64,000 nt of DNA from Bacillus testis. GTDB taxonomy: Bacteria; Bacillota; Bacilli; Bacillales; DSM-1321. Shown here piece after piece: positions 1 through 8,649 of this stretch; position 1 is the first letter of the stretch; every line of letters starts with the position of its first letter. The DNA lies in the NCBI RefSeq assembly GCF_001243895.1, contig NZ_LN851186.1, forward strand, positions 1,318,230 to 1,382,229. The letters run 5' to 3'. Under the pieces are notes generated by a model. That model saw only the letters and a list, made by a program, of their open reading frames with translations, was not told the DNA's origin and ran no database searches. Position numbers and translations under genes: made by a program.

Positions 1-383
1 TTGTCGGCTTTGGCGAAGCCGGTTTGCGGATAATAATCCATTGCTGAAGGAGCTGAAAGCAGAAGAAACGTACACTCATCGCCTATTTCTTGATGAACAA
101 GACTAATGAGTTTTTTGCCTATGCCGTTCCGTTGATAATCTTGGTGGACGGCCAAATCGGACAAATAGCAGCAATAACTGAAATCGGTCAAGGCTCTGGC
201 AATGCCGATTAATTTCTCGCCATCATAGGCGGTTACAAGTAGATTGGCGTGATCAATCATTTTTTGAAGTCTTTTCAAATCGTCAATTGGGCGGTTTATC
301 CCTGATGCTTTAAACAGGTCAGCCAGTTCATTTCCTTGCAGGTGTTCGTTTAAGGAATAAGTGATCTGTGTATGTTCTTTCAT
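1..383 (-). CDS. GNAT family N-acetyltransferase, C-terminus cut by window edge
   Basis: Reads leftward from an ATG at 383 preceded by a strong CAGAGGGGG ribosome binding site; 127 codons are visible and the frame runs off the left edge. The visible part has the GNAT acetyl-CoA loop (YQRNGIGKKL, around residues 83-92, the Q/RxxGxG/A motif A), followed by a hydrophobic strand and SAMDYYPQTGF, the usual motif B area where a tyrosine acts as general acid. Such enzymes move an acetyl group from acetyl-CoA to an amine of a small molecule or protein; the substrate cannot be told. It is divergent from trpS and has its own promoter. Only the last few tens of residues should be missing, judging by usual GNAT length. 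Confidence 0.85.
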   Translation of the reverse strand, partial: MKEHTQITYSLNEHLQGNELADLFKASGINRPIDDLKRLQKMIDHANLLVTAYDGEKLIGIARALTDFSYCCYLSDLAVHQDYQRNGIGKKLISLVHQEIGDECTFLLLSAPSAMDYYPQTGFAKAD

Positions 384-422
384 TCCGGTTCCCCCTCTGT
401 TTGTGAAATGATGTCTCCCCAC

Positions 423-450
423 ATTATAAGACATGCTTCACTTTAGTGAA
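423..450 (-). promoter_or_regulatory. Sigma-A-type promoter of the GNAT gene
   Basis: On the minus strand TTCACT (445-450) is followed after 16 bases by a perfect TATAAT (423-428), about 40 bases upstream of the ATG at 383. The -35 half lies in a small inverted repeat (CTTCACTTTAGTGAAG), which could be an operator. Inferred from sequence match only. Confidence 0.5.
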
Positions 451-514
451 AGAATATTTTTTAAAAATAAAGAAAAATGCATCATTTTATATAGTTGTGG
501 GAGAAGGAAGAGAT

Positions 515-543
515 TTGACGTTTACGTGGCGAAAGGCTATAAT
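515..543 (+). promoter_or_regulatory. Sigma-A promoter of the trpS T-box transcript
   Basis: TTGACG (515-520), 17-base spacer, TATAAT (538-543). Nearly consensus, placed just upstream of the first T-box helix, so transcription should begin near 550. Confidence 0.8.
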
Positions 544-549
544 GATTTC

Positions 550-842
550 ACACATATAGAACGAATAAGCGATGATGAAGAATAGTAAGCGGCCTGTATA
601 CCTAAGAGAGCTGATGGTTGGTGTGAATCAGTGTAGAGGGGCCGGTGAATGGGCTTCGGAGCTTCTGGGCTGAACGAGTGAGTAGGCTTTAGCGGAGGTC
701 TCGCCGTTAAAAGAGACGACATATCGAAATTATTTTGTTTCTGTATGGATAAGCGCGTTCATGGCAAGATGAACGAATAAAGGTGGCACCACGGGTTACT
801 CGTCCTTTTCACAGGATGGGTAGCCCTTTTTTGCGTGCTGGA
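550..842 (+). promoter_or_regulatory. T-box leader, tRNA-Trp responsive
   Basis: An untranslated leader of about 290 bases between promoter and trpS. Stem I distal motif AGAGAGCTGATGG is near 606-618 and the specifier-loop region reads GGTGAATGGG with UGG, the Trp codon, at 650-652. The T-box proper (AAGGTGGCACCACG, near 780-793) contains UGGC at 784-787, whose C would pair with the G discriminator expected in tRNA-Trp. A terminator hairpin (793-836 plus T run) overlaps the antiterminator. Uncharged tRNA-Trp should stabilise the antiterminator and allow trpS transcription. An open frame through this leader (in frame with trpS from 783) is not translated in my view. Confidence 0.93.
793..842 (+). 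terminator. T-box regulatory terminator of trpS
   Basis: GGGTTACTCGTCC pairs with GGATGGGTAGCCC around an 8-base loop, then a TTTTTT run. It is the OFF state of the leader. Confidence 0.9.
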
Positions 843-860
843 AAACAGGAGGAAATCATC

Positions 861-1853
861 ATGAAAAAAAGAATTCTAACAGGGATAAAGCCAACGGGGC
901 AAATCCATCTTGGCAATTATATGGGTGCCATCAAACCTGCATTGGAGCTGGCAAAGGATGAGCAGTATGATGCGTTTTACTTTATCGCTGATTATCACGG
1001 GTTGACACGTACTCCAGATCCGGAGGAATTCAAGGAATTATCTTATGGTATAGCGGCAACATGGATCGCTTTGGGGCTGGATTACGAAAAGTCAGTCTTT
1101 TACCGGCAATCAGACATCCCCGAGGTATTCGAGCTGAACTGGATTTTGGCTTGCTATGCTTCCAAAGGGTTGATGAACCGTGCGCATGCCTATAAAGCCA
1201 TTGTCGATGAGAATAAGAAAAACGGAAACGACCTGGATGATGGCGTGAATATGGGGCTTTTCACGTATCCGATCCTCATGGCGGCCGATATTCTGCTCTA
1301 TAATTCTAATACTGTCCCTGTCGGCAAAGATCAAATTCAGCACGTAGAGATTGCCAGGGATCTGGCTCAAACCTTCAACAAAAAATACGGTGCTACATTC
1401 AACTTGCCGGAATATAAGGTAGATGCCGATACAGCGGTGCTGCCAGGGCTAGATGGCCGTAAAATGAGCAAAAGTTACAATAATACCATTCCGTTATTCT
1501 CCGATGAAAAGAAATTGTTGAAGCTGATCAAAAAGATCAAAACAGATTCATCGCTTCCGGGAGAACCGAAAGATCCGGATCAATCGAATTTGTTCTCGTT
1601 ATATAAACAGTTTGCCGATGCAGAGCAAATTGCTGAGATGCGGACTGCCTACGAACAGGGCATTTCTTGGGGAGAGGCGAAGCAGCAATTATTCGAAGTG
1701 ATGAATGAAGCATTGCGGGAACCAAGGGAACGCTACCAAGAATTGATGGGCAATAGAGACAAACTTGATCAAATTCTGAAGGAGGGCGCCGAAAAGGCAA
1801 GAAGTATCGCGACGCCAATGATGAAAGACATCCGCACAAAAATAGGTTTATAA
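861..1853 (+). CDS. trpS: Tryptophanyl-tRNA synthetase
   Basis: Cytoplasmic class Ic aminoacyl-tRNA synthetase that charges tRNA-Trp. The 330-residue length is normal for bacterial TrpRS. The HIGH signature appears as HLGN at residues 16-19 (GQIHLGNYMGA) and KMSKS at 201-205 (GRKMSKSYNN). The ATG at 861 follows AGGAGG by 7 bases and gives the standard MKKRILTG start; the longer frame from 783 starts inside the T-box and is rejected. It is monocistronic: T-box upstream, intrinsic terminator just downstream. Regulation by tRNA-Trp charging is inferred from the UGG specifier. Confidence 0.98.
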   Translation: MKKRILTGIKPTGQIHLGNYMGAIKPALELAKDEQYDAFYFIADYHGLTRTPDPEEFKELSYGIAATWIALGLDYEKSVFYRQSDIPEVFELNWILACYASKGLMNRAHAYKAIVDENKKNGNDLDDGVNMGLFTYPILMAADILLYNSNTVPVGKDQIQHVEIARDLAQTFNKKYGATFNLPEYKVDADTAVLPGLDGRKMSKSYNNTIPLFSDEKKLLKLIKKIKTDSSLPGEPKDPDQSNLFSLYKQFADAEQIAEMRTAYEQGISWGEAKQQLFEVMNEALREPRERYQELMGNRDKLDQILKEGAEKARSIATPMMKDIRTKIGL

Positions 1854-1861
1854 TGAAAAGC

Positions 1862-1899
1862 CGGGCAACACGGGATTCCGTAGTTTGCCCGTTTTTTTT
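1862..1899 (+). terminator. trpS terminator
   Basis: CGGGCAA and TTGCCCG arms with an inner ACGG/CCGT pairing, then eight T residues; begins a few bases after the trpS stop. Confidence 0.9.
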
Positions 1900-2058
1900 G
1901 TTGATCCGTTCCAACTAGCGCTATGATGCCCGCTTTAAAACGGGCAGTAAAAACAAAATAGTGTAATTGAGAGATCAAGTGGCAGGGAAGGGCTGATTGA
2001 ATAATCAAACCAACCAATGAAAGTTTCATTTCCTTAGAAAAAAATGTCATATTAGACG

Positions 2059-2064
2059 TATAAT
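2059..2064 (+). promoter_or_regulatory. Possible -10 box of the GNAT gene at 2101
   Basis: TATAAT lies 37 bases before the ATG at 2101. No good -35 is found at 16-18 bases; TTAGAA at 2034-2039 is 19 away. A TGTCGAA heptamer, like a Spo0A box, sits at the start region (2093-2099) but is probably chance. Confidence 0.35.
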
Positions 2065-2100
2065 AAAATGATCATAATCTAAGACAGGCGGTGTCGAATC

Positions 2101-2598
2101 ATGCAAAAGCAGGTACAGATTGAGTTATTCAATCAGGAACAGCATGGAAAAGAACTGGTGCATTACCGGTTGGCAGAGGGACAGCTTGCTTATACGATGC
2201 ATCCGTTTGAAGCGCTTGCTCTCTGCCAGTCAGAAAAGGAAAAAATCCCGTTTGTCATTAAGCATGGCAGCCGTGTAGCAGGTTTTTTCATCCTTCACGC
2301 TTGGCCAGGGGCATGTATATATAGCGACAATGACCGTTCCCTTTTATTTAGATCCTATTCCATTTCGAGCGAATTCCAGGGAAAGGGTATCGCCAAACAA
2401 TCACTGGTATTATTGCCGGGGATCATACAGGCTCATTTTCCGGATGCTAATGAAATCATCCTGGCAGTTGATGAAGGCAATTCAGCCGCACAGAAGTTAT
2501 ACAAGGGAGCGGGATTTAGAGATACAGGCAAAAAGGATGCCGGGCGTTCCGGCGAGATGTATATTTGGCAAATGTACTTGAAGGATGGGGCACTGTGA
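2101..2598 (+). CDS. GNAT family N-acetyltransferase
   Basis: 165 residues, cytoplasmic, predicted acetyl-CoA dependent. The acetyl-CoA binding loop is FQGKGIAKQS near residues 93-102, followed by a helix, the VDEGNSAAQKLYKGAGF segment (motif B, with the common N-x-x-A-x-x-L-Y pattern near 123-137) and a YIWQMYL end strand. This layout is typical of RimI/YjaJ-like acetyltransferases; the substrate is unknown. The ATG at 2101 follows an AGGCGG-like site. Its stop codon TGA overlaps a GTG that opens the next small frame, suggesting translational coupling. Confidence 0.88.
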   Translation: MQKQVQIELFNQEQHGKELVHYRLAEGQLAYTMHPFEALALCQSEKEKIPFVIKHGSRVAGFFILHAWPGACIYSDNDRSLLFRSYSISSEFQGKGIAKQSLVLLPGIIQAHFPDANEIILAVDEGNSAAQKLYKGAGFRDTGKKDAGRSGEMYIWQMYLKDGAL

Positions 2599-2744
2599 AT
2601 ATACAGCGGCTTGGTTGCATTGAAATCGTAGAGAGAAGCGGGTTATTGAAAGGAAGCAAAGCGGAGGGTTCTTGGTTTTTGCAAAGGCTGATTGATGAAT
2701 ATGTGTCTGCTGCTAATAGGTTCAATGGAAAAACATATATATGA
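2595..2744 (+). CDS. Small hypothetical protein, coupled to the upstream GNAT gene
   Basis: 49-residue frame opening with GTG at 2595, whose last two bases are part of the TGA stop of the acetyltransferase (2596-2598); AAGGATGGGG just upstream could serve as ribosome binding site. The peptide has a balanced, protein-like composition (for instance LLKGSKAEGSWFLQRLIDEY in the middle) with an amphipathic helix and no membrane segment. I do not recognise the family. The overlap arrangement supports real translation, but length and lack of homology recognition keep confidence moderate. Confidence 0.45.
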   Translation: MNIQRLGCIEIVERSGLLKGSKAEGSWFLQRLIDEYVSAANRFNGKTYI

Positions 2745-2792
2745 TTTGAAGATTGTTAGAAAAAGAGAAGTGAAAAATCCTTCTCTCCATAT

Positions 2793-2818
2793 GCGAGGAT
2801 AAAGTCAATTATCCCCGC
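2793..2818. terminator. Hairpin between convergent units
   Basis: GCGAGGATAA, six-base loop, TTATCCCCGC: arms of 10 with one mismatch. It lies between the end of the small frame at 2744 and the end of the minus-strand gene at 2917, so it may stop transcription from both sides, although the T run is weak on both strands. Confidence 0.4.
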
Positions 2819-2916
2819 TTGTTTGCGTTAAAAACGCTAAGCCACCAAACATGAACCAAGAGATATTATCGCTAATCCGGATTTTGTTGCCAAAACAATT
2901 CTATTTAGCCTTGTAT

Positions 2917-3702
2917 TTACTCCCACGCTTCTTTCAAAGCCTGCCGGAACAAACAATCCAAAACCTCCGTTGGGATAATGGGATCTGCAGGCATTCTTCC
3001 GGCAACTTCGTGGAGAGAAGGCAATTCGGTGTTGAGATAACGCCGGATATGGACGAGCTGTTGCTGTAGGGCAAGTCTTTCTCCAGCCGTTTTTCTTGCC
3101 AATAAGCCGCCCATTTCATCTTGCAAGGATTGTTCGATCTCGGCTTGCTCCAGGAGAGTCTGCAATAATAATGGCGGAAAGGTATGGCGACTTTCGATCC
3201 AACGGGCCGCCAAAGCAGGTCTTATTGTATTCAGGACGGCTTTAAGCTTAACATTCTCTATGTCCTGCCACTCGCGGTAGTTGCGGCTGGCCATATTCAA
3301 GTAATGATGAAAACAGGCTAGTGGATGAAAGTTTTTGTTGCTGAGCTCTTTTAGTCGAATAATGGACGGTGAGGGGCTTCGGTATATATTCTCTGTGTGA
3401 AGCCATTCCAGCAGCGAAGCGTTCCCTTTGCGGAATAGCCTCAATGCTTTAGTGATTTCCCAGCCTGCTACATCCAGCTTGTGTTCACTTTTTACTTCAA
3501 TAGCGTCCCGTTTGCGTCCGATTCCGACAGGATCGATGCTCAAATAATCGTCCTGTCTGTGTATATATAGAAAGCGCACATCGTAATCGCTGTCCTGGGA
3601 ATGGTAGCCCCATGACCTGCTGCCGGATTCGCAGGCATAGAGGATCTTTATGTCATGTTTTTTCTCTAGTATTGCAAGTTCTTCCTGTATCGTACCTCTC
3701 AT
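2917..3702 (-). CDS. YcgL/RlaP-type predicted nucleotidyltransferase
   Basis: 261 residues. The N-terminal part carries the minimal nucleotidyltransferase signature GSRSWGYHSQDSDYDVRFLY at about residues 27-46: GS, then DxD with acidic residues able to bind two metal ions. This matches the COG3541 family (Bacillus YcgL; called RlaP where it sits with RNA-repair genes). The downstream helices (LLEWLHTENIY, HYLNMASRNYREW) are the family's C-terminal helical domain. No RNA ligase or repair partner is near, so an RNA-repair role is not supported here. The ATG at 3702 has a GAGGATGG-like site upstream. Monocistronic, convergent with the 2101 unit. Confidence 0.88.
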   Translation of the reverse strand: MRGTIQEELAILEKKHDIKILYACESGSRSWGYHSQDSDYDVRFLYIHRQDDYLSIDPVGIGRKRDAIEVKSEHKLDVAGWEITKALRLFRKGNASLLEWLHTENIYRSPSPSIIRLKELSNKNFHPLACFHHYLNMASRNYREWQDIENVKLKAVLNTIRPALAARWIESRHTFPPLLLQTLLEQAEIEQSLQDEMGGLLARKTAGERLALQQQLVHIRRYLNTELPSLHEVAGRMPADPIIPTEVLDCLFRQALKEAWE

Positions 3703-3951
3703 AGATCCATCCTCTTTTTTGTTGTGTTATTTTCCTCTTACTATAAGGAATAGAAAGTGATGAGTGCCGTTCCGGGATGCTCTCTTTTCGCGGGGCAAGT
3801 GCGGTGGGCCTTCTTGGCGGAACTCGCCTGTCACGCTAATCTAAACGGGAGTCTGGCACTTTCTTCAGCGACCGTATGAACGATGGTTAGATGCTTTAAG
3901 TATACGCAATTGAACGATCTTCGTACAGAAACCCTCCCTACAATAGAAATT

Positions 3952-5886
3952 TTACTGTTTTTCTGCTTCTTCCACTTTTTTTCGGTAATGACCCAAGGCG
4001 AGCAGAGGGAATAAATCGTTATAGCTTCCGTAATGGATATAAAATCCTCCAGGCAATCCCAAGCCTGTCGGGTATTCGCTTTTATTATTTTCGTTTTGGA
4101 GCAAGTATTGGATGCCTTTTTGAATAGAGGGAGCATCCGGGTTCCTGACGGACAGCAACGCATCGACCGCCCAGGCTGTCTGTGAAGGTGTACTGAAAGG
4201 AAGCGGTATATATTCTTCTTTTTCCGCACTTTTACAAGACTCGCCCCAACCGCCGTCAGGCTGTTGGATACTTTCCAGCCAAAGGACACCCTTCATGATC
4301 TGCTTATGGTTTCTCGGTATCCCGACGGCACGCAAGCCGGTCATTGCAGCCCACGTTCCGTATATATAACAGACTCCCCATTTACCATACCAGCTTCCGT
4401 TAGGCAGCTGTTGCTCAAGTAGCCAGTTGCAGCTTTTTTTGATAGGCGGGCTATTTATTTGTTCATTTCCATAGTTTCCTAGGAATTCAAGGACCCTGCC
4501 GGTAAGGTCGCTTGTCGAATTGTCAATTAAGGCATCTTTTGCATTTTCAATTGGGAGATGGGCTAAAATGCTTTGATAGGCATTTTTTTCGAATGCCCCC
4601 CACCCTCCGTCTTTATTCTGCATATCCAGCAGATATTGTTTCCCTTGTATCCAGGCTTTCTTGACACCATCATCTTGTTTGCTTCGCCTGGACAGTGCCC
4701 GCAGTGCTGCGCTCGTGTCATCATGATCGGGTATGAAGGAATTTGTTTCGGAAAAACCCCAACCTCCTCCTTTGGCATTTGGGGCATTTACTGCCCAGTC
4801 ACCGCGTTTGAATTGCTGCTTGCCCAGAAGGTATTTCGTACTTTTTATAATGACGGGATGGGCTGCATTCATTCCGGCTTCCTGCAGGCTGTATGAAAGC
4901 AGGGCGGTATCCCAGACAGTGGAAGGAGAGTTCTGGATATGGAGTCCATGGGAGCTTTCCATTGCATAATCTTCAATTCCTTTGGCTGCTTTTATGATGG
5001 CGGCAGAGTGTGTCCGGTAGCCGAGGGCAAGCAATGCGTACACCATATAAAAGGTGCTGGAAGCATAGCTATACAGCGTGCCGTTAGCTTCAATACGATC
5101 TAGGATTAGTTTTTTGGCGCTTTTGTATCCGGCTTTATGGAGGTGCAGCGGAGTAAGAGCTATGTCTTTCATCGTATCGATAAAATAGGAAGACCAATTT
5201 TCCCGGTCTGAGCGAAACCATTGATCATGGGGGTTTTCGGTGAAGAAAGAACGATCGATGTCATGTTGGATGCTAAATTTCTTATTCATGCAGATAATCA
5301 TGGGAGTTAAATGGACTCTGGCATAATTGCTGCAATGGTAAAGGCTAAGCGGAAAGGAAGGAGGCAGAAGATAATAGGTCATGGGAAAGTAGAAATAACC
5401 TGGATAGGAATACAGGCCATTCACGGCAAGCATCATTTTGGTCATAAAATGTGCCTGGGCGAGGCCCCCGTTGTGTAGAATAAACTGTTCTGCCCGCTTC
5501 ATTTCTTCATCATTGCGCGTAAAGAGTCCGGATATAAGCAATGCGCTGTAAGCTTGAATGGTCGCGGACAGATTTCCGCCTTCTTCATCGCTGTATAAGC
5601 TCCAGCTTCCATTGGCATTTTGCAACCGCAATAACCGCTTTACAAGTCGTTGAATGAGTTGGTCGGCAGGCCTTTTTATAGATTTCATCACCATGACAGT
5701 AAAGCTGTCTGTCATAATGGGTCCCTCAAAAATATAAGACCATGAACCGTTGGCATTTTGATTTACTTCAAGTTTAGCCATTCTTCTTTGAATGCTGTCT
5801 TTAACCTCATATATATTGGCGATAGCGCAACCCCCATTTCCGTTGATTAATGAATTATTGACAGTATATGAAATAAGAGGGTGCAT
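3952..5886 (-). CDS. sqhC: Squalene-hopene cyclase family protein, probably SqhC-type sporulenol synthase
   Basis: Class II terpene cyclase, 644 residues, expected monotopic at the membrane. The catalytic protonating DxDD motif is DHDD at 387-390 inside FIPDHDDTSA; several QW repeats are visible (QNANGSWS at 43-50 and again near 89-96, QNKDGGWGAFE, QLPNGSWYGKWG, QPDGGWGESC). In Bacillus the family member SqhC cyclises tetraprenyl-beta-curcumene to sporulenol, and overall pattern (the GGWGFS and GTWAAMTG segments) resembles that branch more than the longer hopene cyclases, but squalene cyclisation cannot be excluded. The start is uncertain: a stop lies directly before the ATG at 5886, its ribosome site is weak, and homologues begin roughly 15-20 residues before the first QW motif. 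No terpene precursor genes are adjacent. Confidence 0.9.
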   Translation of the reverse strand: MHPLISYTVNNSLINGNGGCAIANIYEVKDSIQRRMAKLEVNQNANGSWSYIFEGPIMTDSFTVMVMKSIKRPADQLIQRLVKRLLRLQNANGSWSLYSDEEGGNLSATIQAYSALLISGLFTRNDEEMKRAEQFILHNGGLAQAHFMTKMMLAVNGLYSYPGYFYFPMTYYLLPPSFPLSLYHCSNYARVHLTPMIICMNKKFSIQHDIDRSFFTENPHDQWFRSDRENWSSYFIDTMKDIALTPLHLHKAGYKSAKKLILDRIEANGTLYSYASSTFYMVYALLALGYRTHSAAIIKAAKGIEDYAMESSHGLHIQNSPSTVWDTALLSYSLQEAGMNAAHPVIIKSTKYLLGKQQFKRGDWAVNAPNAKGGGWGFSETNSFIPDHDDTSAALRALSRRSKQDDGVKKAWIQGKQYLLDMQNKDGGWGAFEKNAYQSILAHLPIENAKDALIDNSTSDLTGRVLEFLGNYGNEQINSPPIKKSCNWLLEQQLPNGSWYGKWGVCYIYGTWAAMTGLRAVGIPRNHKQIMKGVLWLESIQQPDGGWGESCKSAEKEEYIPLPFSTPSQTAWAVDALLSVRNPDAPSIQKGIQYLLQNENNKSEYPTGLGLPGGFYIHYGSYNDLFPLLALGHYRKKVEEAEKQ

Positions 5887-6020
5887 CTATGAAGAAGAAT
5901 CGTGCATCCCTTCCATACCATCCAAAAAAAGTTTAAGGGAGGATGCAATAAGAGTGTTTAATAAGTGAATTTTTAGATGTTTGGCTCATTAATAGTGTAG
6001 AATAAAAGTAGCGGAATTTT

Positions 6021-6043
6021 CATTCCATTCAATCAATGGAATG
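6021..6043. repeat. Perfect 9-bp inverted repeat upstream of the AI-2E family gene
   Basis: CATTCCATT and AATGGAATG separated by five bases, in the 254-base gap between the divergent cyclase and transporter genes. Could be an operator for either; no T run follows, so not a terminator. Confidence 0.45.
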
Positions 6044-6140
6044 CCAAAACCCTAGTTGTAATTGGAAATAAGGTGATGAAAGGGTTCAATCGTTTTTGAA
6101 TACATAAACACAAGTAATTGCTGAGTGATAAGGAGTTATT

Positions 6141-7313
6141 ATGGAGCTAAACAGAAAAAATATCAAAAAAATCTTATTCATCATTTTCGTTGCCATCCTT
6201 ATGTTCTTGTCTATCCAGAACATACACTATGTATTTGAGTATATCTGGTTGTTCCTTCATTTAATTTCACCGCTGCTGATCGGCCTGGCCATTGCATTTA
6301 TTTTGAATGTGCCACTCAGACTGATTGAAGACAGGCTCTTTGGCTGGCTGAATAAAAAAAATTATCGGCTATGGGACCGGGTGCGGAGGCCTTTATCCCT
6401 GTTTTTGACGATGGCGATCATTGCCGGGGCCCTCTTTTTGCTGGTCTTCTTGTTTGTGCCCGAGCTGAAGAATACATTTGAAATGATTGTGCAGAATCTG
6501 CCTATATATATGGAACAAATGCAGACGTGGACTGAAAAACTGATACACCGCTTTAATTTGCCTGCGGATTCACTGAAAGATATCCAATTGAATTGGGATA
6601 AAGCAAAAACGACTGTCACCGACTTTGTACAGAGTGGGCACACCAATTTTGTAGGAAAAACAATGGATATCACGACTTCCATCTTCAGCGGGATCTTTAA
6701 TTTCATCATGGGCATTGTGTTTGCCCTCTATATGTTGCTGCAGAAGGAAAGATTGTCAAACCAGGCGAAACGCGTCATGTTCGCTTACTTACCGCGCGAC
6801 CGCGCTAATGCAATGATTGAATTAGGGAATCTGACTAATAGTATCTTTTCGAAGTTTGTCACTGGCCAGTTCCTTGAAGGCTGTATCATTGGTACATTAT
6901 GCTTTGTGGGAATGTCGATTTTCTCCATGCCTTATAGCCTGATTATCTCGCTATTGGTTGGTTTTACTTCTTTGATTCCTGTGTTTGGGGCATTCATGGG
7001 CACCACGATTGGTGCATTGCTTATCCTGATGGTCGATCCAATGAAAGCTGTTTGGTTTGTTGTATTCATCATTTGCCTGCAGCAAGTCGAAGGGCATTTC
7101 ATCTACCCGAAAGTGGTCGGAAACTTTGTCGGATTGCCAGGTATCTGGGTGCTGCTGGCCGTCCTTGTGGGAGGAAGCACTTATGGGGTGATCGGGATGC
7201 TTGTCAGTGTGCCGATATGCTCATTGCTCTATAGCTTGATTCAGCAATGGGTCGAGAAGAGATTATATAAAAAGGGCATTGTTGTTGAAGAGAATGATTC
7301 TGTACCAAAATAA
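6141..7313 (+). CDS. AI-2E/PerM family membrane transporter
   Basis: 390 residues with about seven to eight membrane segments: two or three in the first 100 residues (near 9-29, 33-52, 78-96), a soluble stretch with charged helices near 100-170, then more hydrophobic segments (near 181-205, 240-330, 335-365). The order and the glycine-rich SLIPVFGAFMG and LLVSVPI segments fit PF01594, which includes TqsA/YdiK-like exporters and sodium/proton antiporters in Bacillales. Substrate is not predictable. ATG at 6141 follows AAGGAG at proper spacing. Single gene with its own terminator. Confidence 0.9.
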   Translation: MELNRKNIKKILFIIFVAILMFLSIQNIHYVFEYIWLFLHLISPLLIGLAIAFILNVPLRLIEDRLFGWLNKKNYRLWDRVRRPLSLFLTMAIIAGALFLLVFLFVPELKNTFEMIVQNLPIYMEQMQTWTEKLIHRFNLPADSLKDIQLNWDKAKTTVTDFVQSGHTNFVGKTMDITTSIFSGIFNFIMGIVFALYMLLQKERLSNQAKRVMFAYLPRDRANAMIELGNLTNSIFSKFVTGQFLEGCIIGTLCFVGMSIFSMPYSLIISLLVGFTSLIPVFGAFMGTTIGALLILMVDPMKAVWFVVFIICLQQVEGHFIYPKVVGNFVGLPGIWVLLAVLVGGSTYGVIGMLVSVPICSLLYSLIQQWVEKRLYKKGIVVEENDSVPK

Positions 7314-7320
7314 TCTAGGA

Positions 7321-7358
7321 GAAGCCTTTCCGAAGGGAGAGGCTTCTTTTCTTTTTTC
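7321..7358 (+). terminator. Terminator of the AI-2E family gene
   Basis: GAAGCCTTTCC, GAAG loop, GGAGAGGCTTC, then TTTTCTTTTTT; directly after the stop and between convergent genes. Confidence 0.85.
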
Positions 7359-7401
7359 TTTAAAGCTGATCATATCCGCCAAGGCTTGAAGATTTTCTTT
7401 A

Positions 7402-8649
7402 TCAGTGAGTATGGATCTCCAACCATTTCCGTTTACCGATCCCGATGATGGTGCCATGAATGACGCTTATGACTTGGTCATGCGCTGTTATTTTATTTCC
7501 ATCTACTTTAACGCCCCCGTTTTTAATCATTCTTCTTGCCTCGCTTTTGGAGGTAAACATGTTCAATTCGAGCAATAAATCAATAATATTCACTTGTTCA
7601 GGGCCGCTCCACGTAGCTGTTGGTATCTGATCTGGCTGCCTGTTTTTCTGAAAAACGTCTATGAACTGCTGCTGCGCCTCTTCGGCTGCCTGAGCGCCGT
7701 GGTACATAGAGACAATCTTTTTAGCCAGCATCATTTTACAGTCTCGTGGATGTAGTTTCCCTGATGATAATCCCTGCTGGATGGATGCCAGCTCTGTTGC
7801 GTTAGTATTAGTCGCTAACGTGAAGTATGAAACCATACTTTCATCAGGGATGCTCATCGATTTTCCATACATGGTATGGGGGTCTTCATTGATGCCGATA
7901 TAATTATTTTTTGACTTGGACATTTTCTCTTTTCCATCCAAGCCGGTGAGCAAAGGAAGCAGCAGGGCAACCTGTTTTTCCTTTCCGTATTTCTCCTGGT
8001 AATGCCTGCCCATCAGAATGTTGAAATGCTGATCTGTGCCACCAATTTCTACATCGCATTCCAATGCAACGGAATCGTATCCTTGCATAAGCGGATAAAA
8101 GAATTCGTGGAGTGAAACCGGTTTGCCGGATGTAATTCTTTTTTCAAAATCATCGCGTTCAAGCAGCCTAGCCACCGTCATTTTTCCCGCAAGATGGATG
8201 ACATCTTCGAACGACATCGGGGCAAGCCAGGTTGAATTATAATGCAGCTCGGTTTTCTCCATATCCAAAACCTTCCCGAATTGTTCGAAATAAGTCTGTG
8301 CGTTAGATGCCACTTCTTCCTCGGTCAATTGCTTGCGGGCGCTTGATTTGCCGGTCGGGTCCCCGATTCTGCCTGTAAAATCCCCGATAATAAGCTGGAC
8401 AACATGGCCGTTCTCCTGGAATTGCCGTAACTTGTTCAATACAACCGTATGCCCAAGGTGGACGTCAGGCGCTGAAGGGTCTAAACCAAGTTTTATTTTT
8501 AAAGGTTTTGAACGTTTAATGGATGCAGCCAGCTTCTCCTTGAAATCATCAATTGGTATAATTTCAGCGGCTCCCAGGCTATAAAGCGCAAGCTGGCGCT
8601 CCGTTTCTTCTTTTTGCTGTGTTGATAGTGAATCGAATACAGTTCCCAT
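7402..8649 (-). CDS. tyrS: Tyrosyl-tRNA synthetase, TyrZ-like type
   Basis: Class Ic synthetase charging tRNA-Tyr, 415 residues. The HIGH motif is HLGH at 64-67 and KMSKS is at 242-246 followed by KNN; the C-terminal S4 RNA-binding domain is seen near 350-405 ([20 protein letters not shown]). The sequence around HLGH ([17 protein letters not shown]) is that of the TyrZ/TyrS2 branch rather than the classical B. subtilis TyrS branch. ATG at 8649 follows AGGAGG. A Tyr T-box lies upstream on the same strand, so tRNA-Tyr charging should control expression. Confidence 0.97.
   Translation of the reverse strand: MGTVFDSLSTQQKEETERQLALYSLGAAEIIPIDDFKEKLAASIKRSKPLKIKLGLDPSAPDVHLGHTVVLNKLRQFQENGHVVQLIIGDFTGRIGDPTGKSSARKQLTEEEVASNAQTYFEQFGKVLDMEKTELHYNSTWLAPMSFEDVIHLAGKMTVARLLERDDFEKRITSGKPVSLHEFFYPLMQGYDSVALECDVEIGGTDQHFNILMGRHYQEKYGKEKQVALLLPLLTGLDGKEKMSKSKNNYIGINEDPHTMYGKSMSIPDESMVSYFTLATNTNATELASIQQGLSSGKLHPRDCKMMLAKKIVSMYHGAQAAEEAQQQFIDVFQKNRQPDQIPTATWSGPEQVNIIDLLLELNMFTSKSEARRMIKNGGVKVDGNKITAHDQVISVIHGTIIGIGKRKWLEIHTH

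Noticed and set aside
783-860. N-terminal extension of trpS
   Set aside because: Lies inside the T-box and its terminator; the ATG at 861 has the ribosome site and the normal TrpRS start.
2093-2099. TGTCGAA as a Spo0A box at the GNAT start
   Set aside because: A heptamer at a start codon in AT-rich sequence is easily chance, and it is not placed at a promoter.
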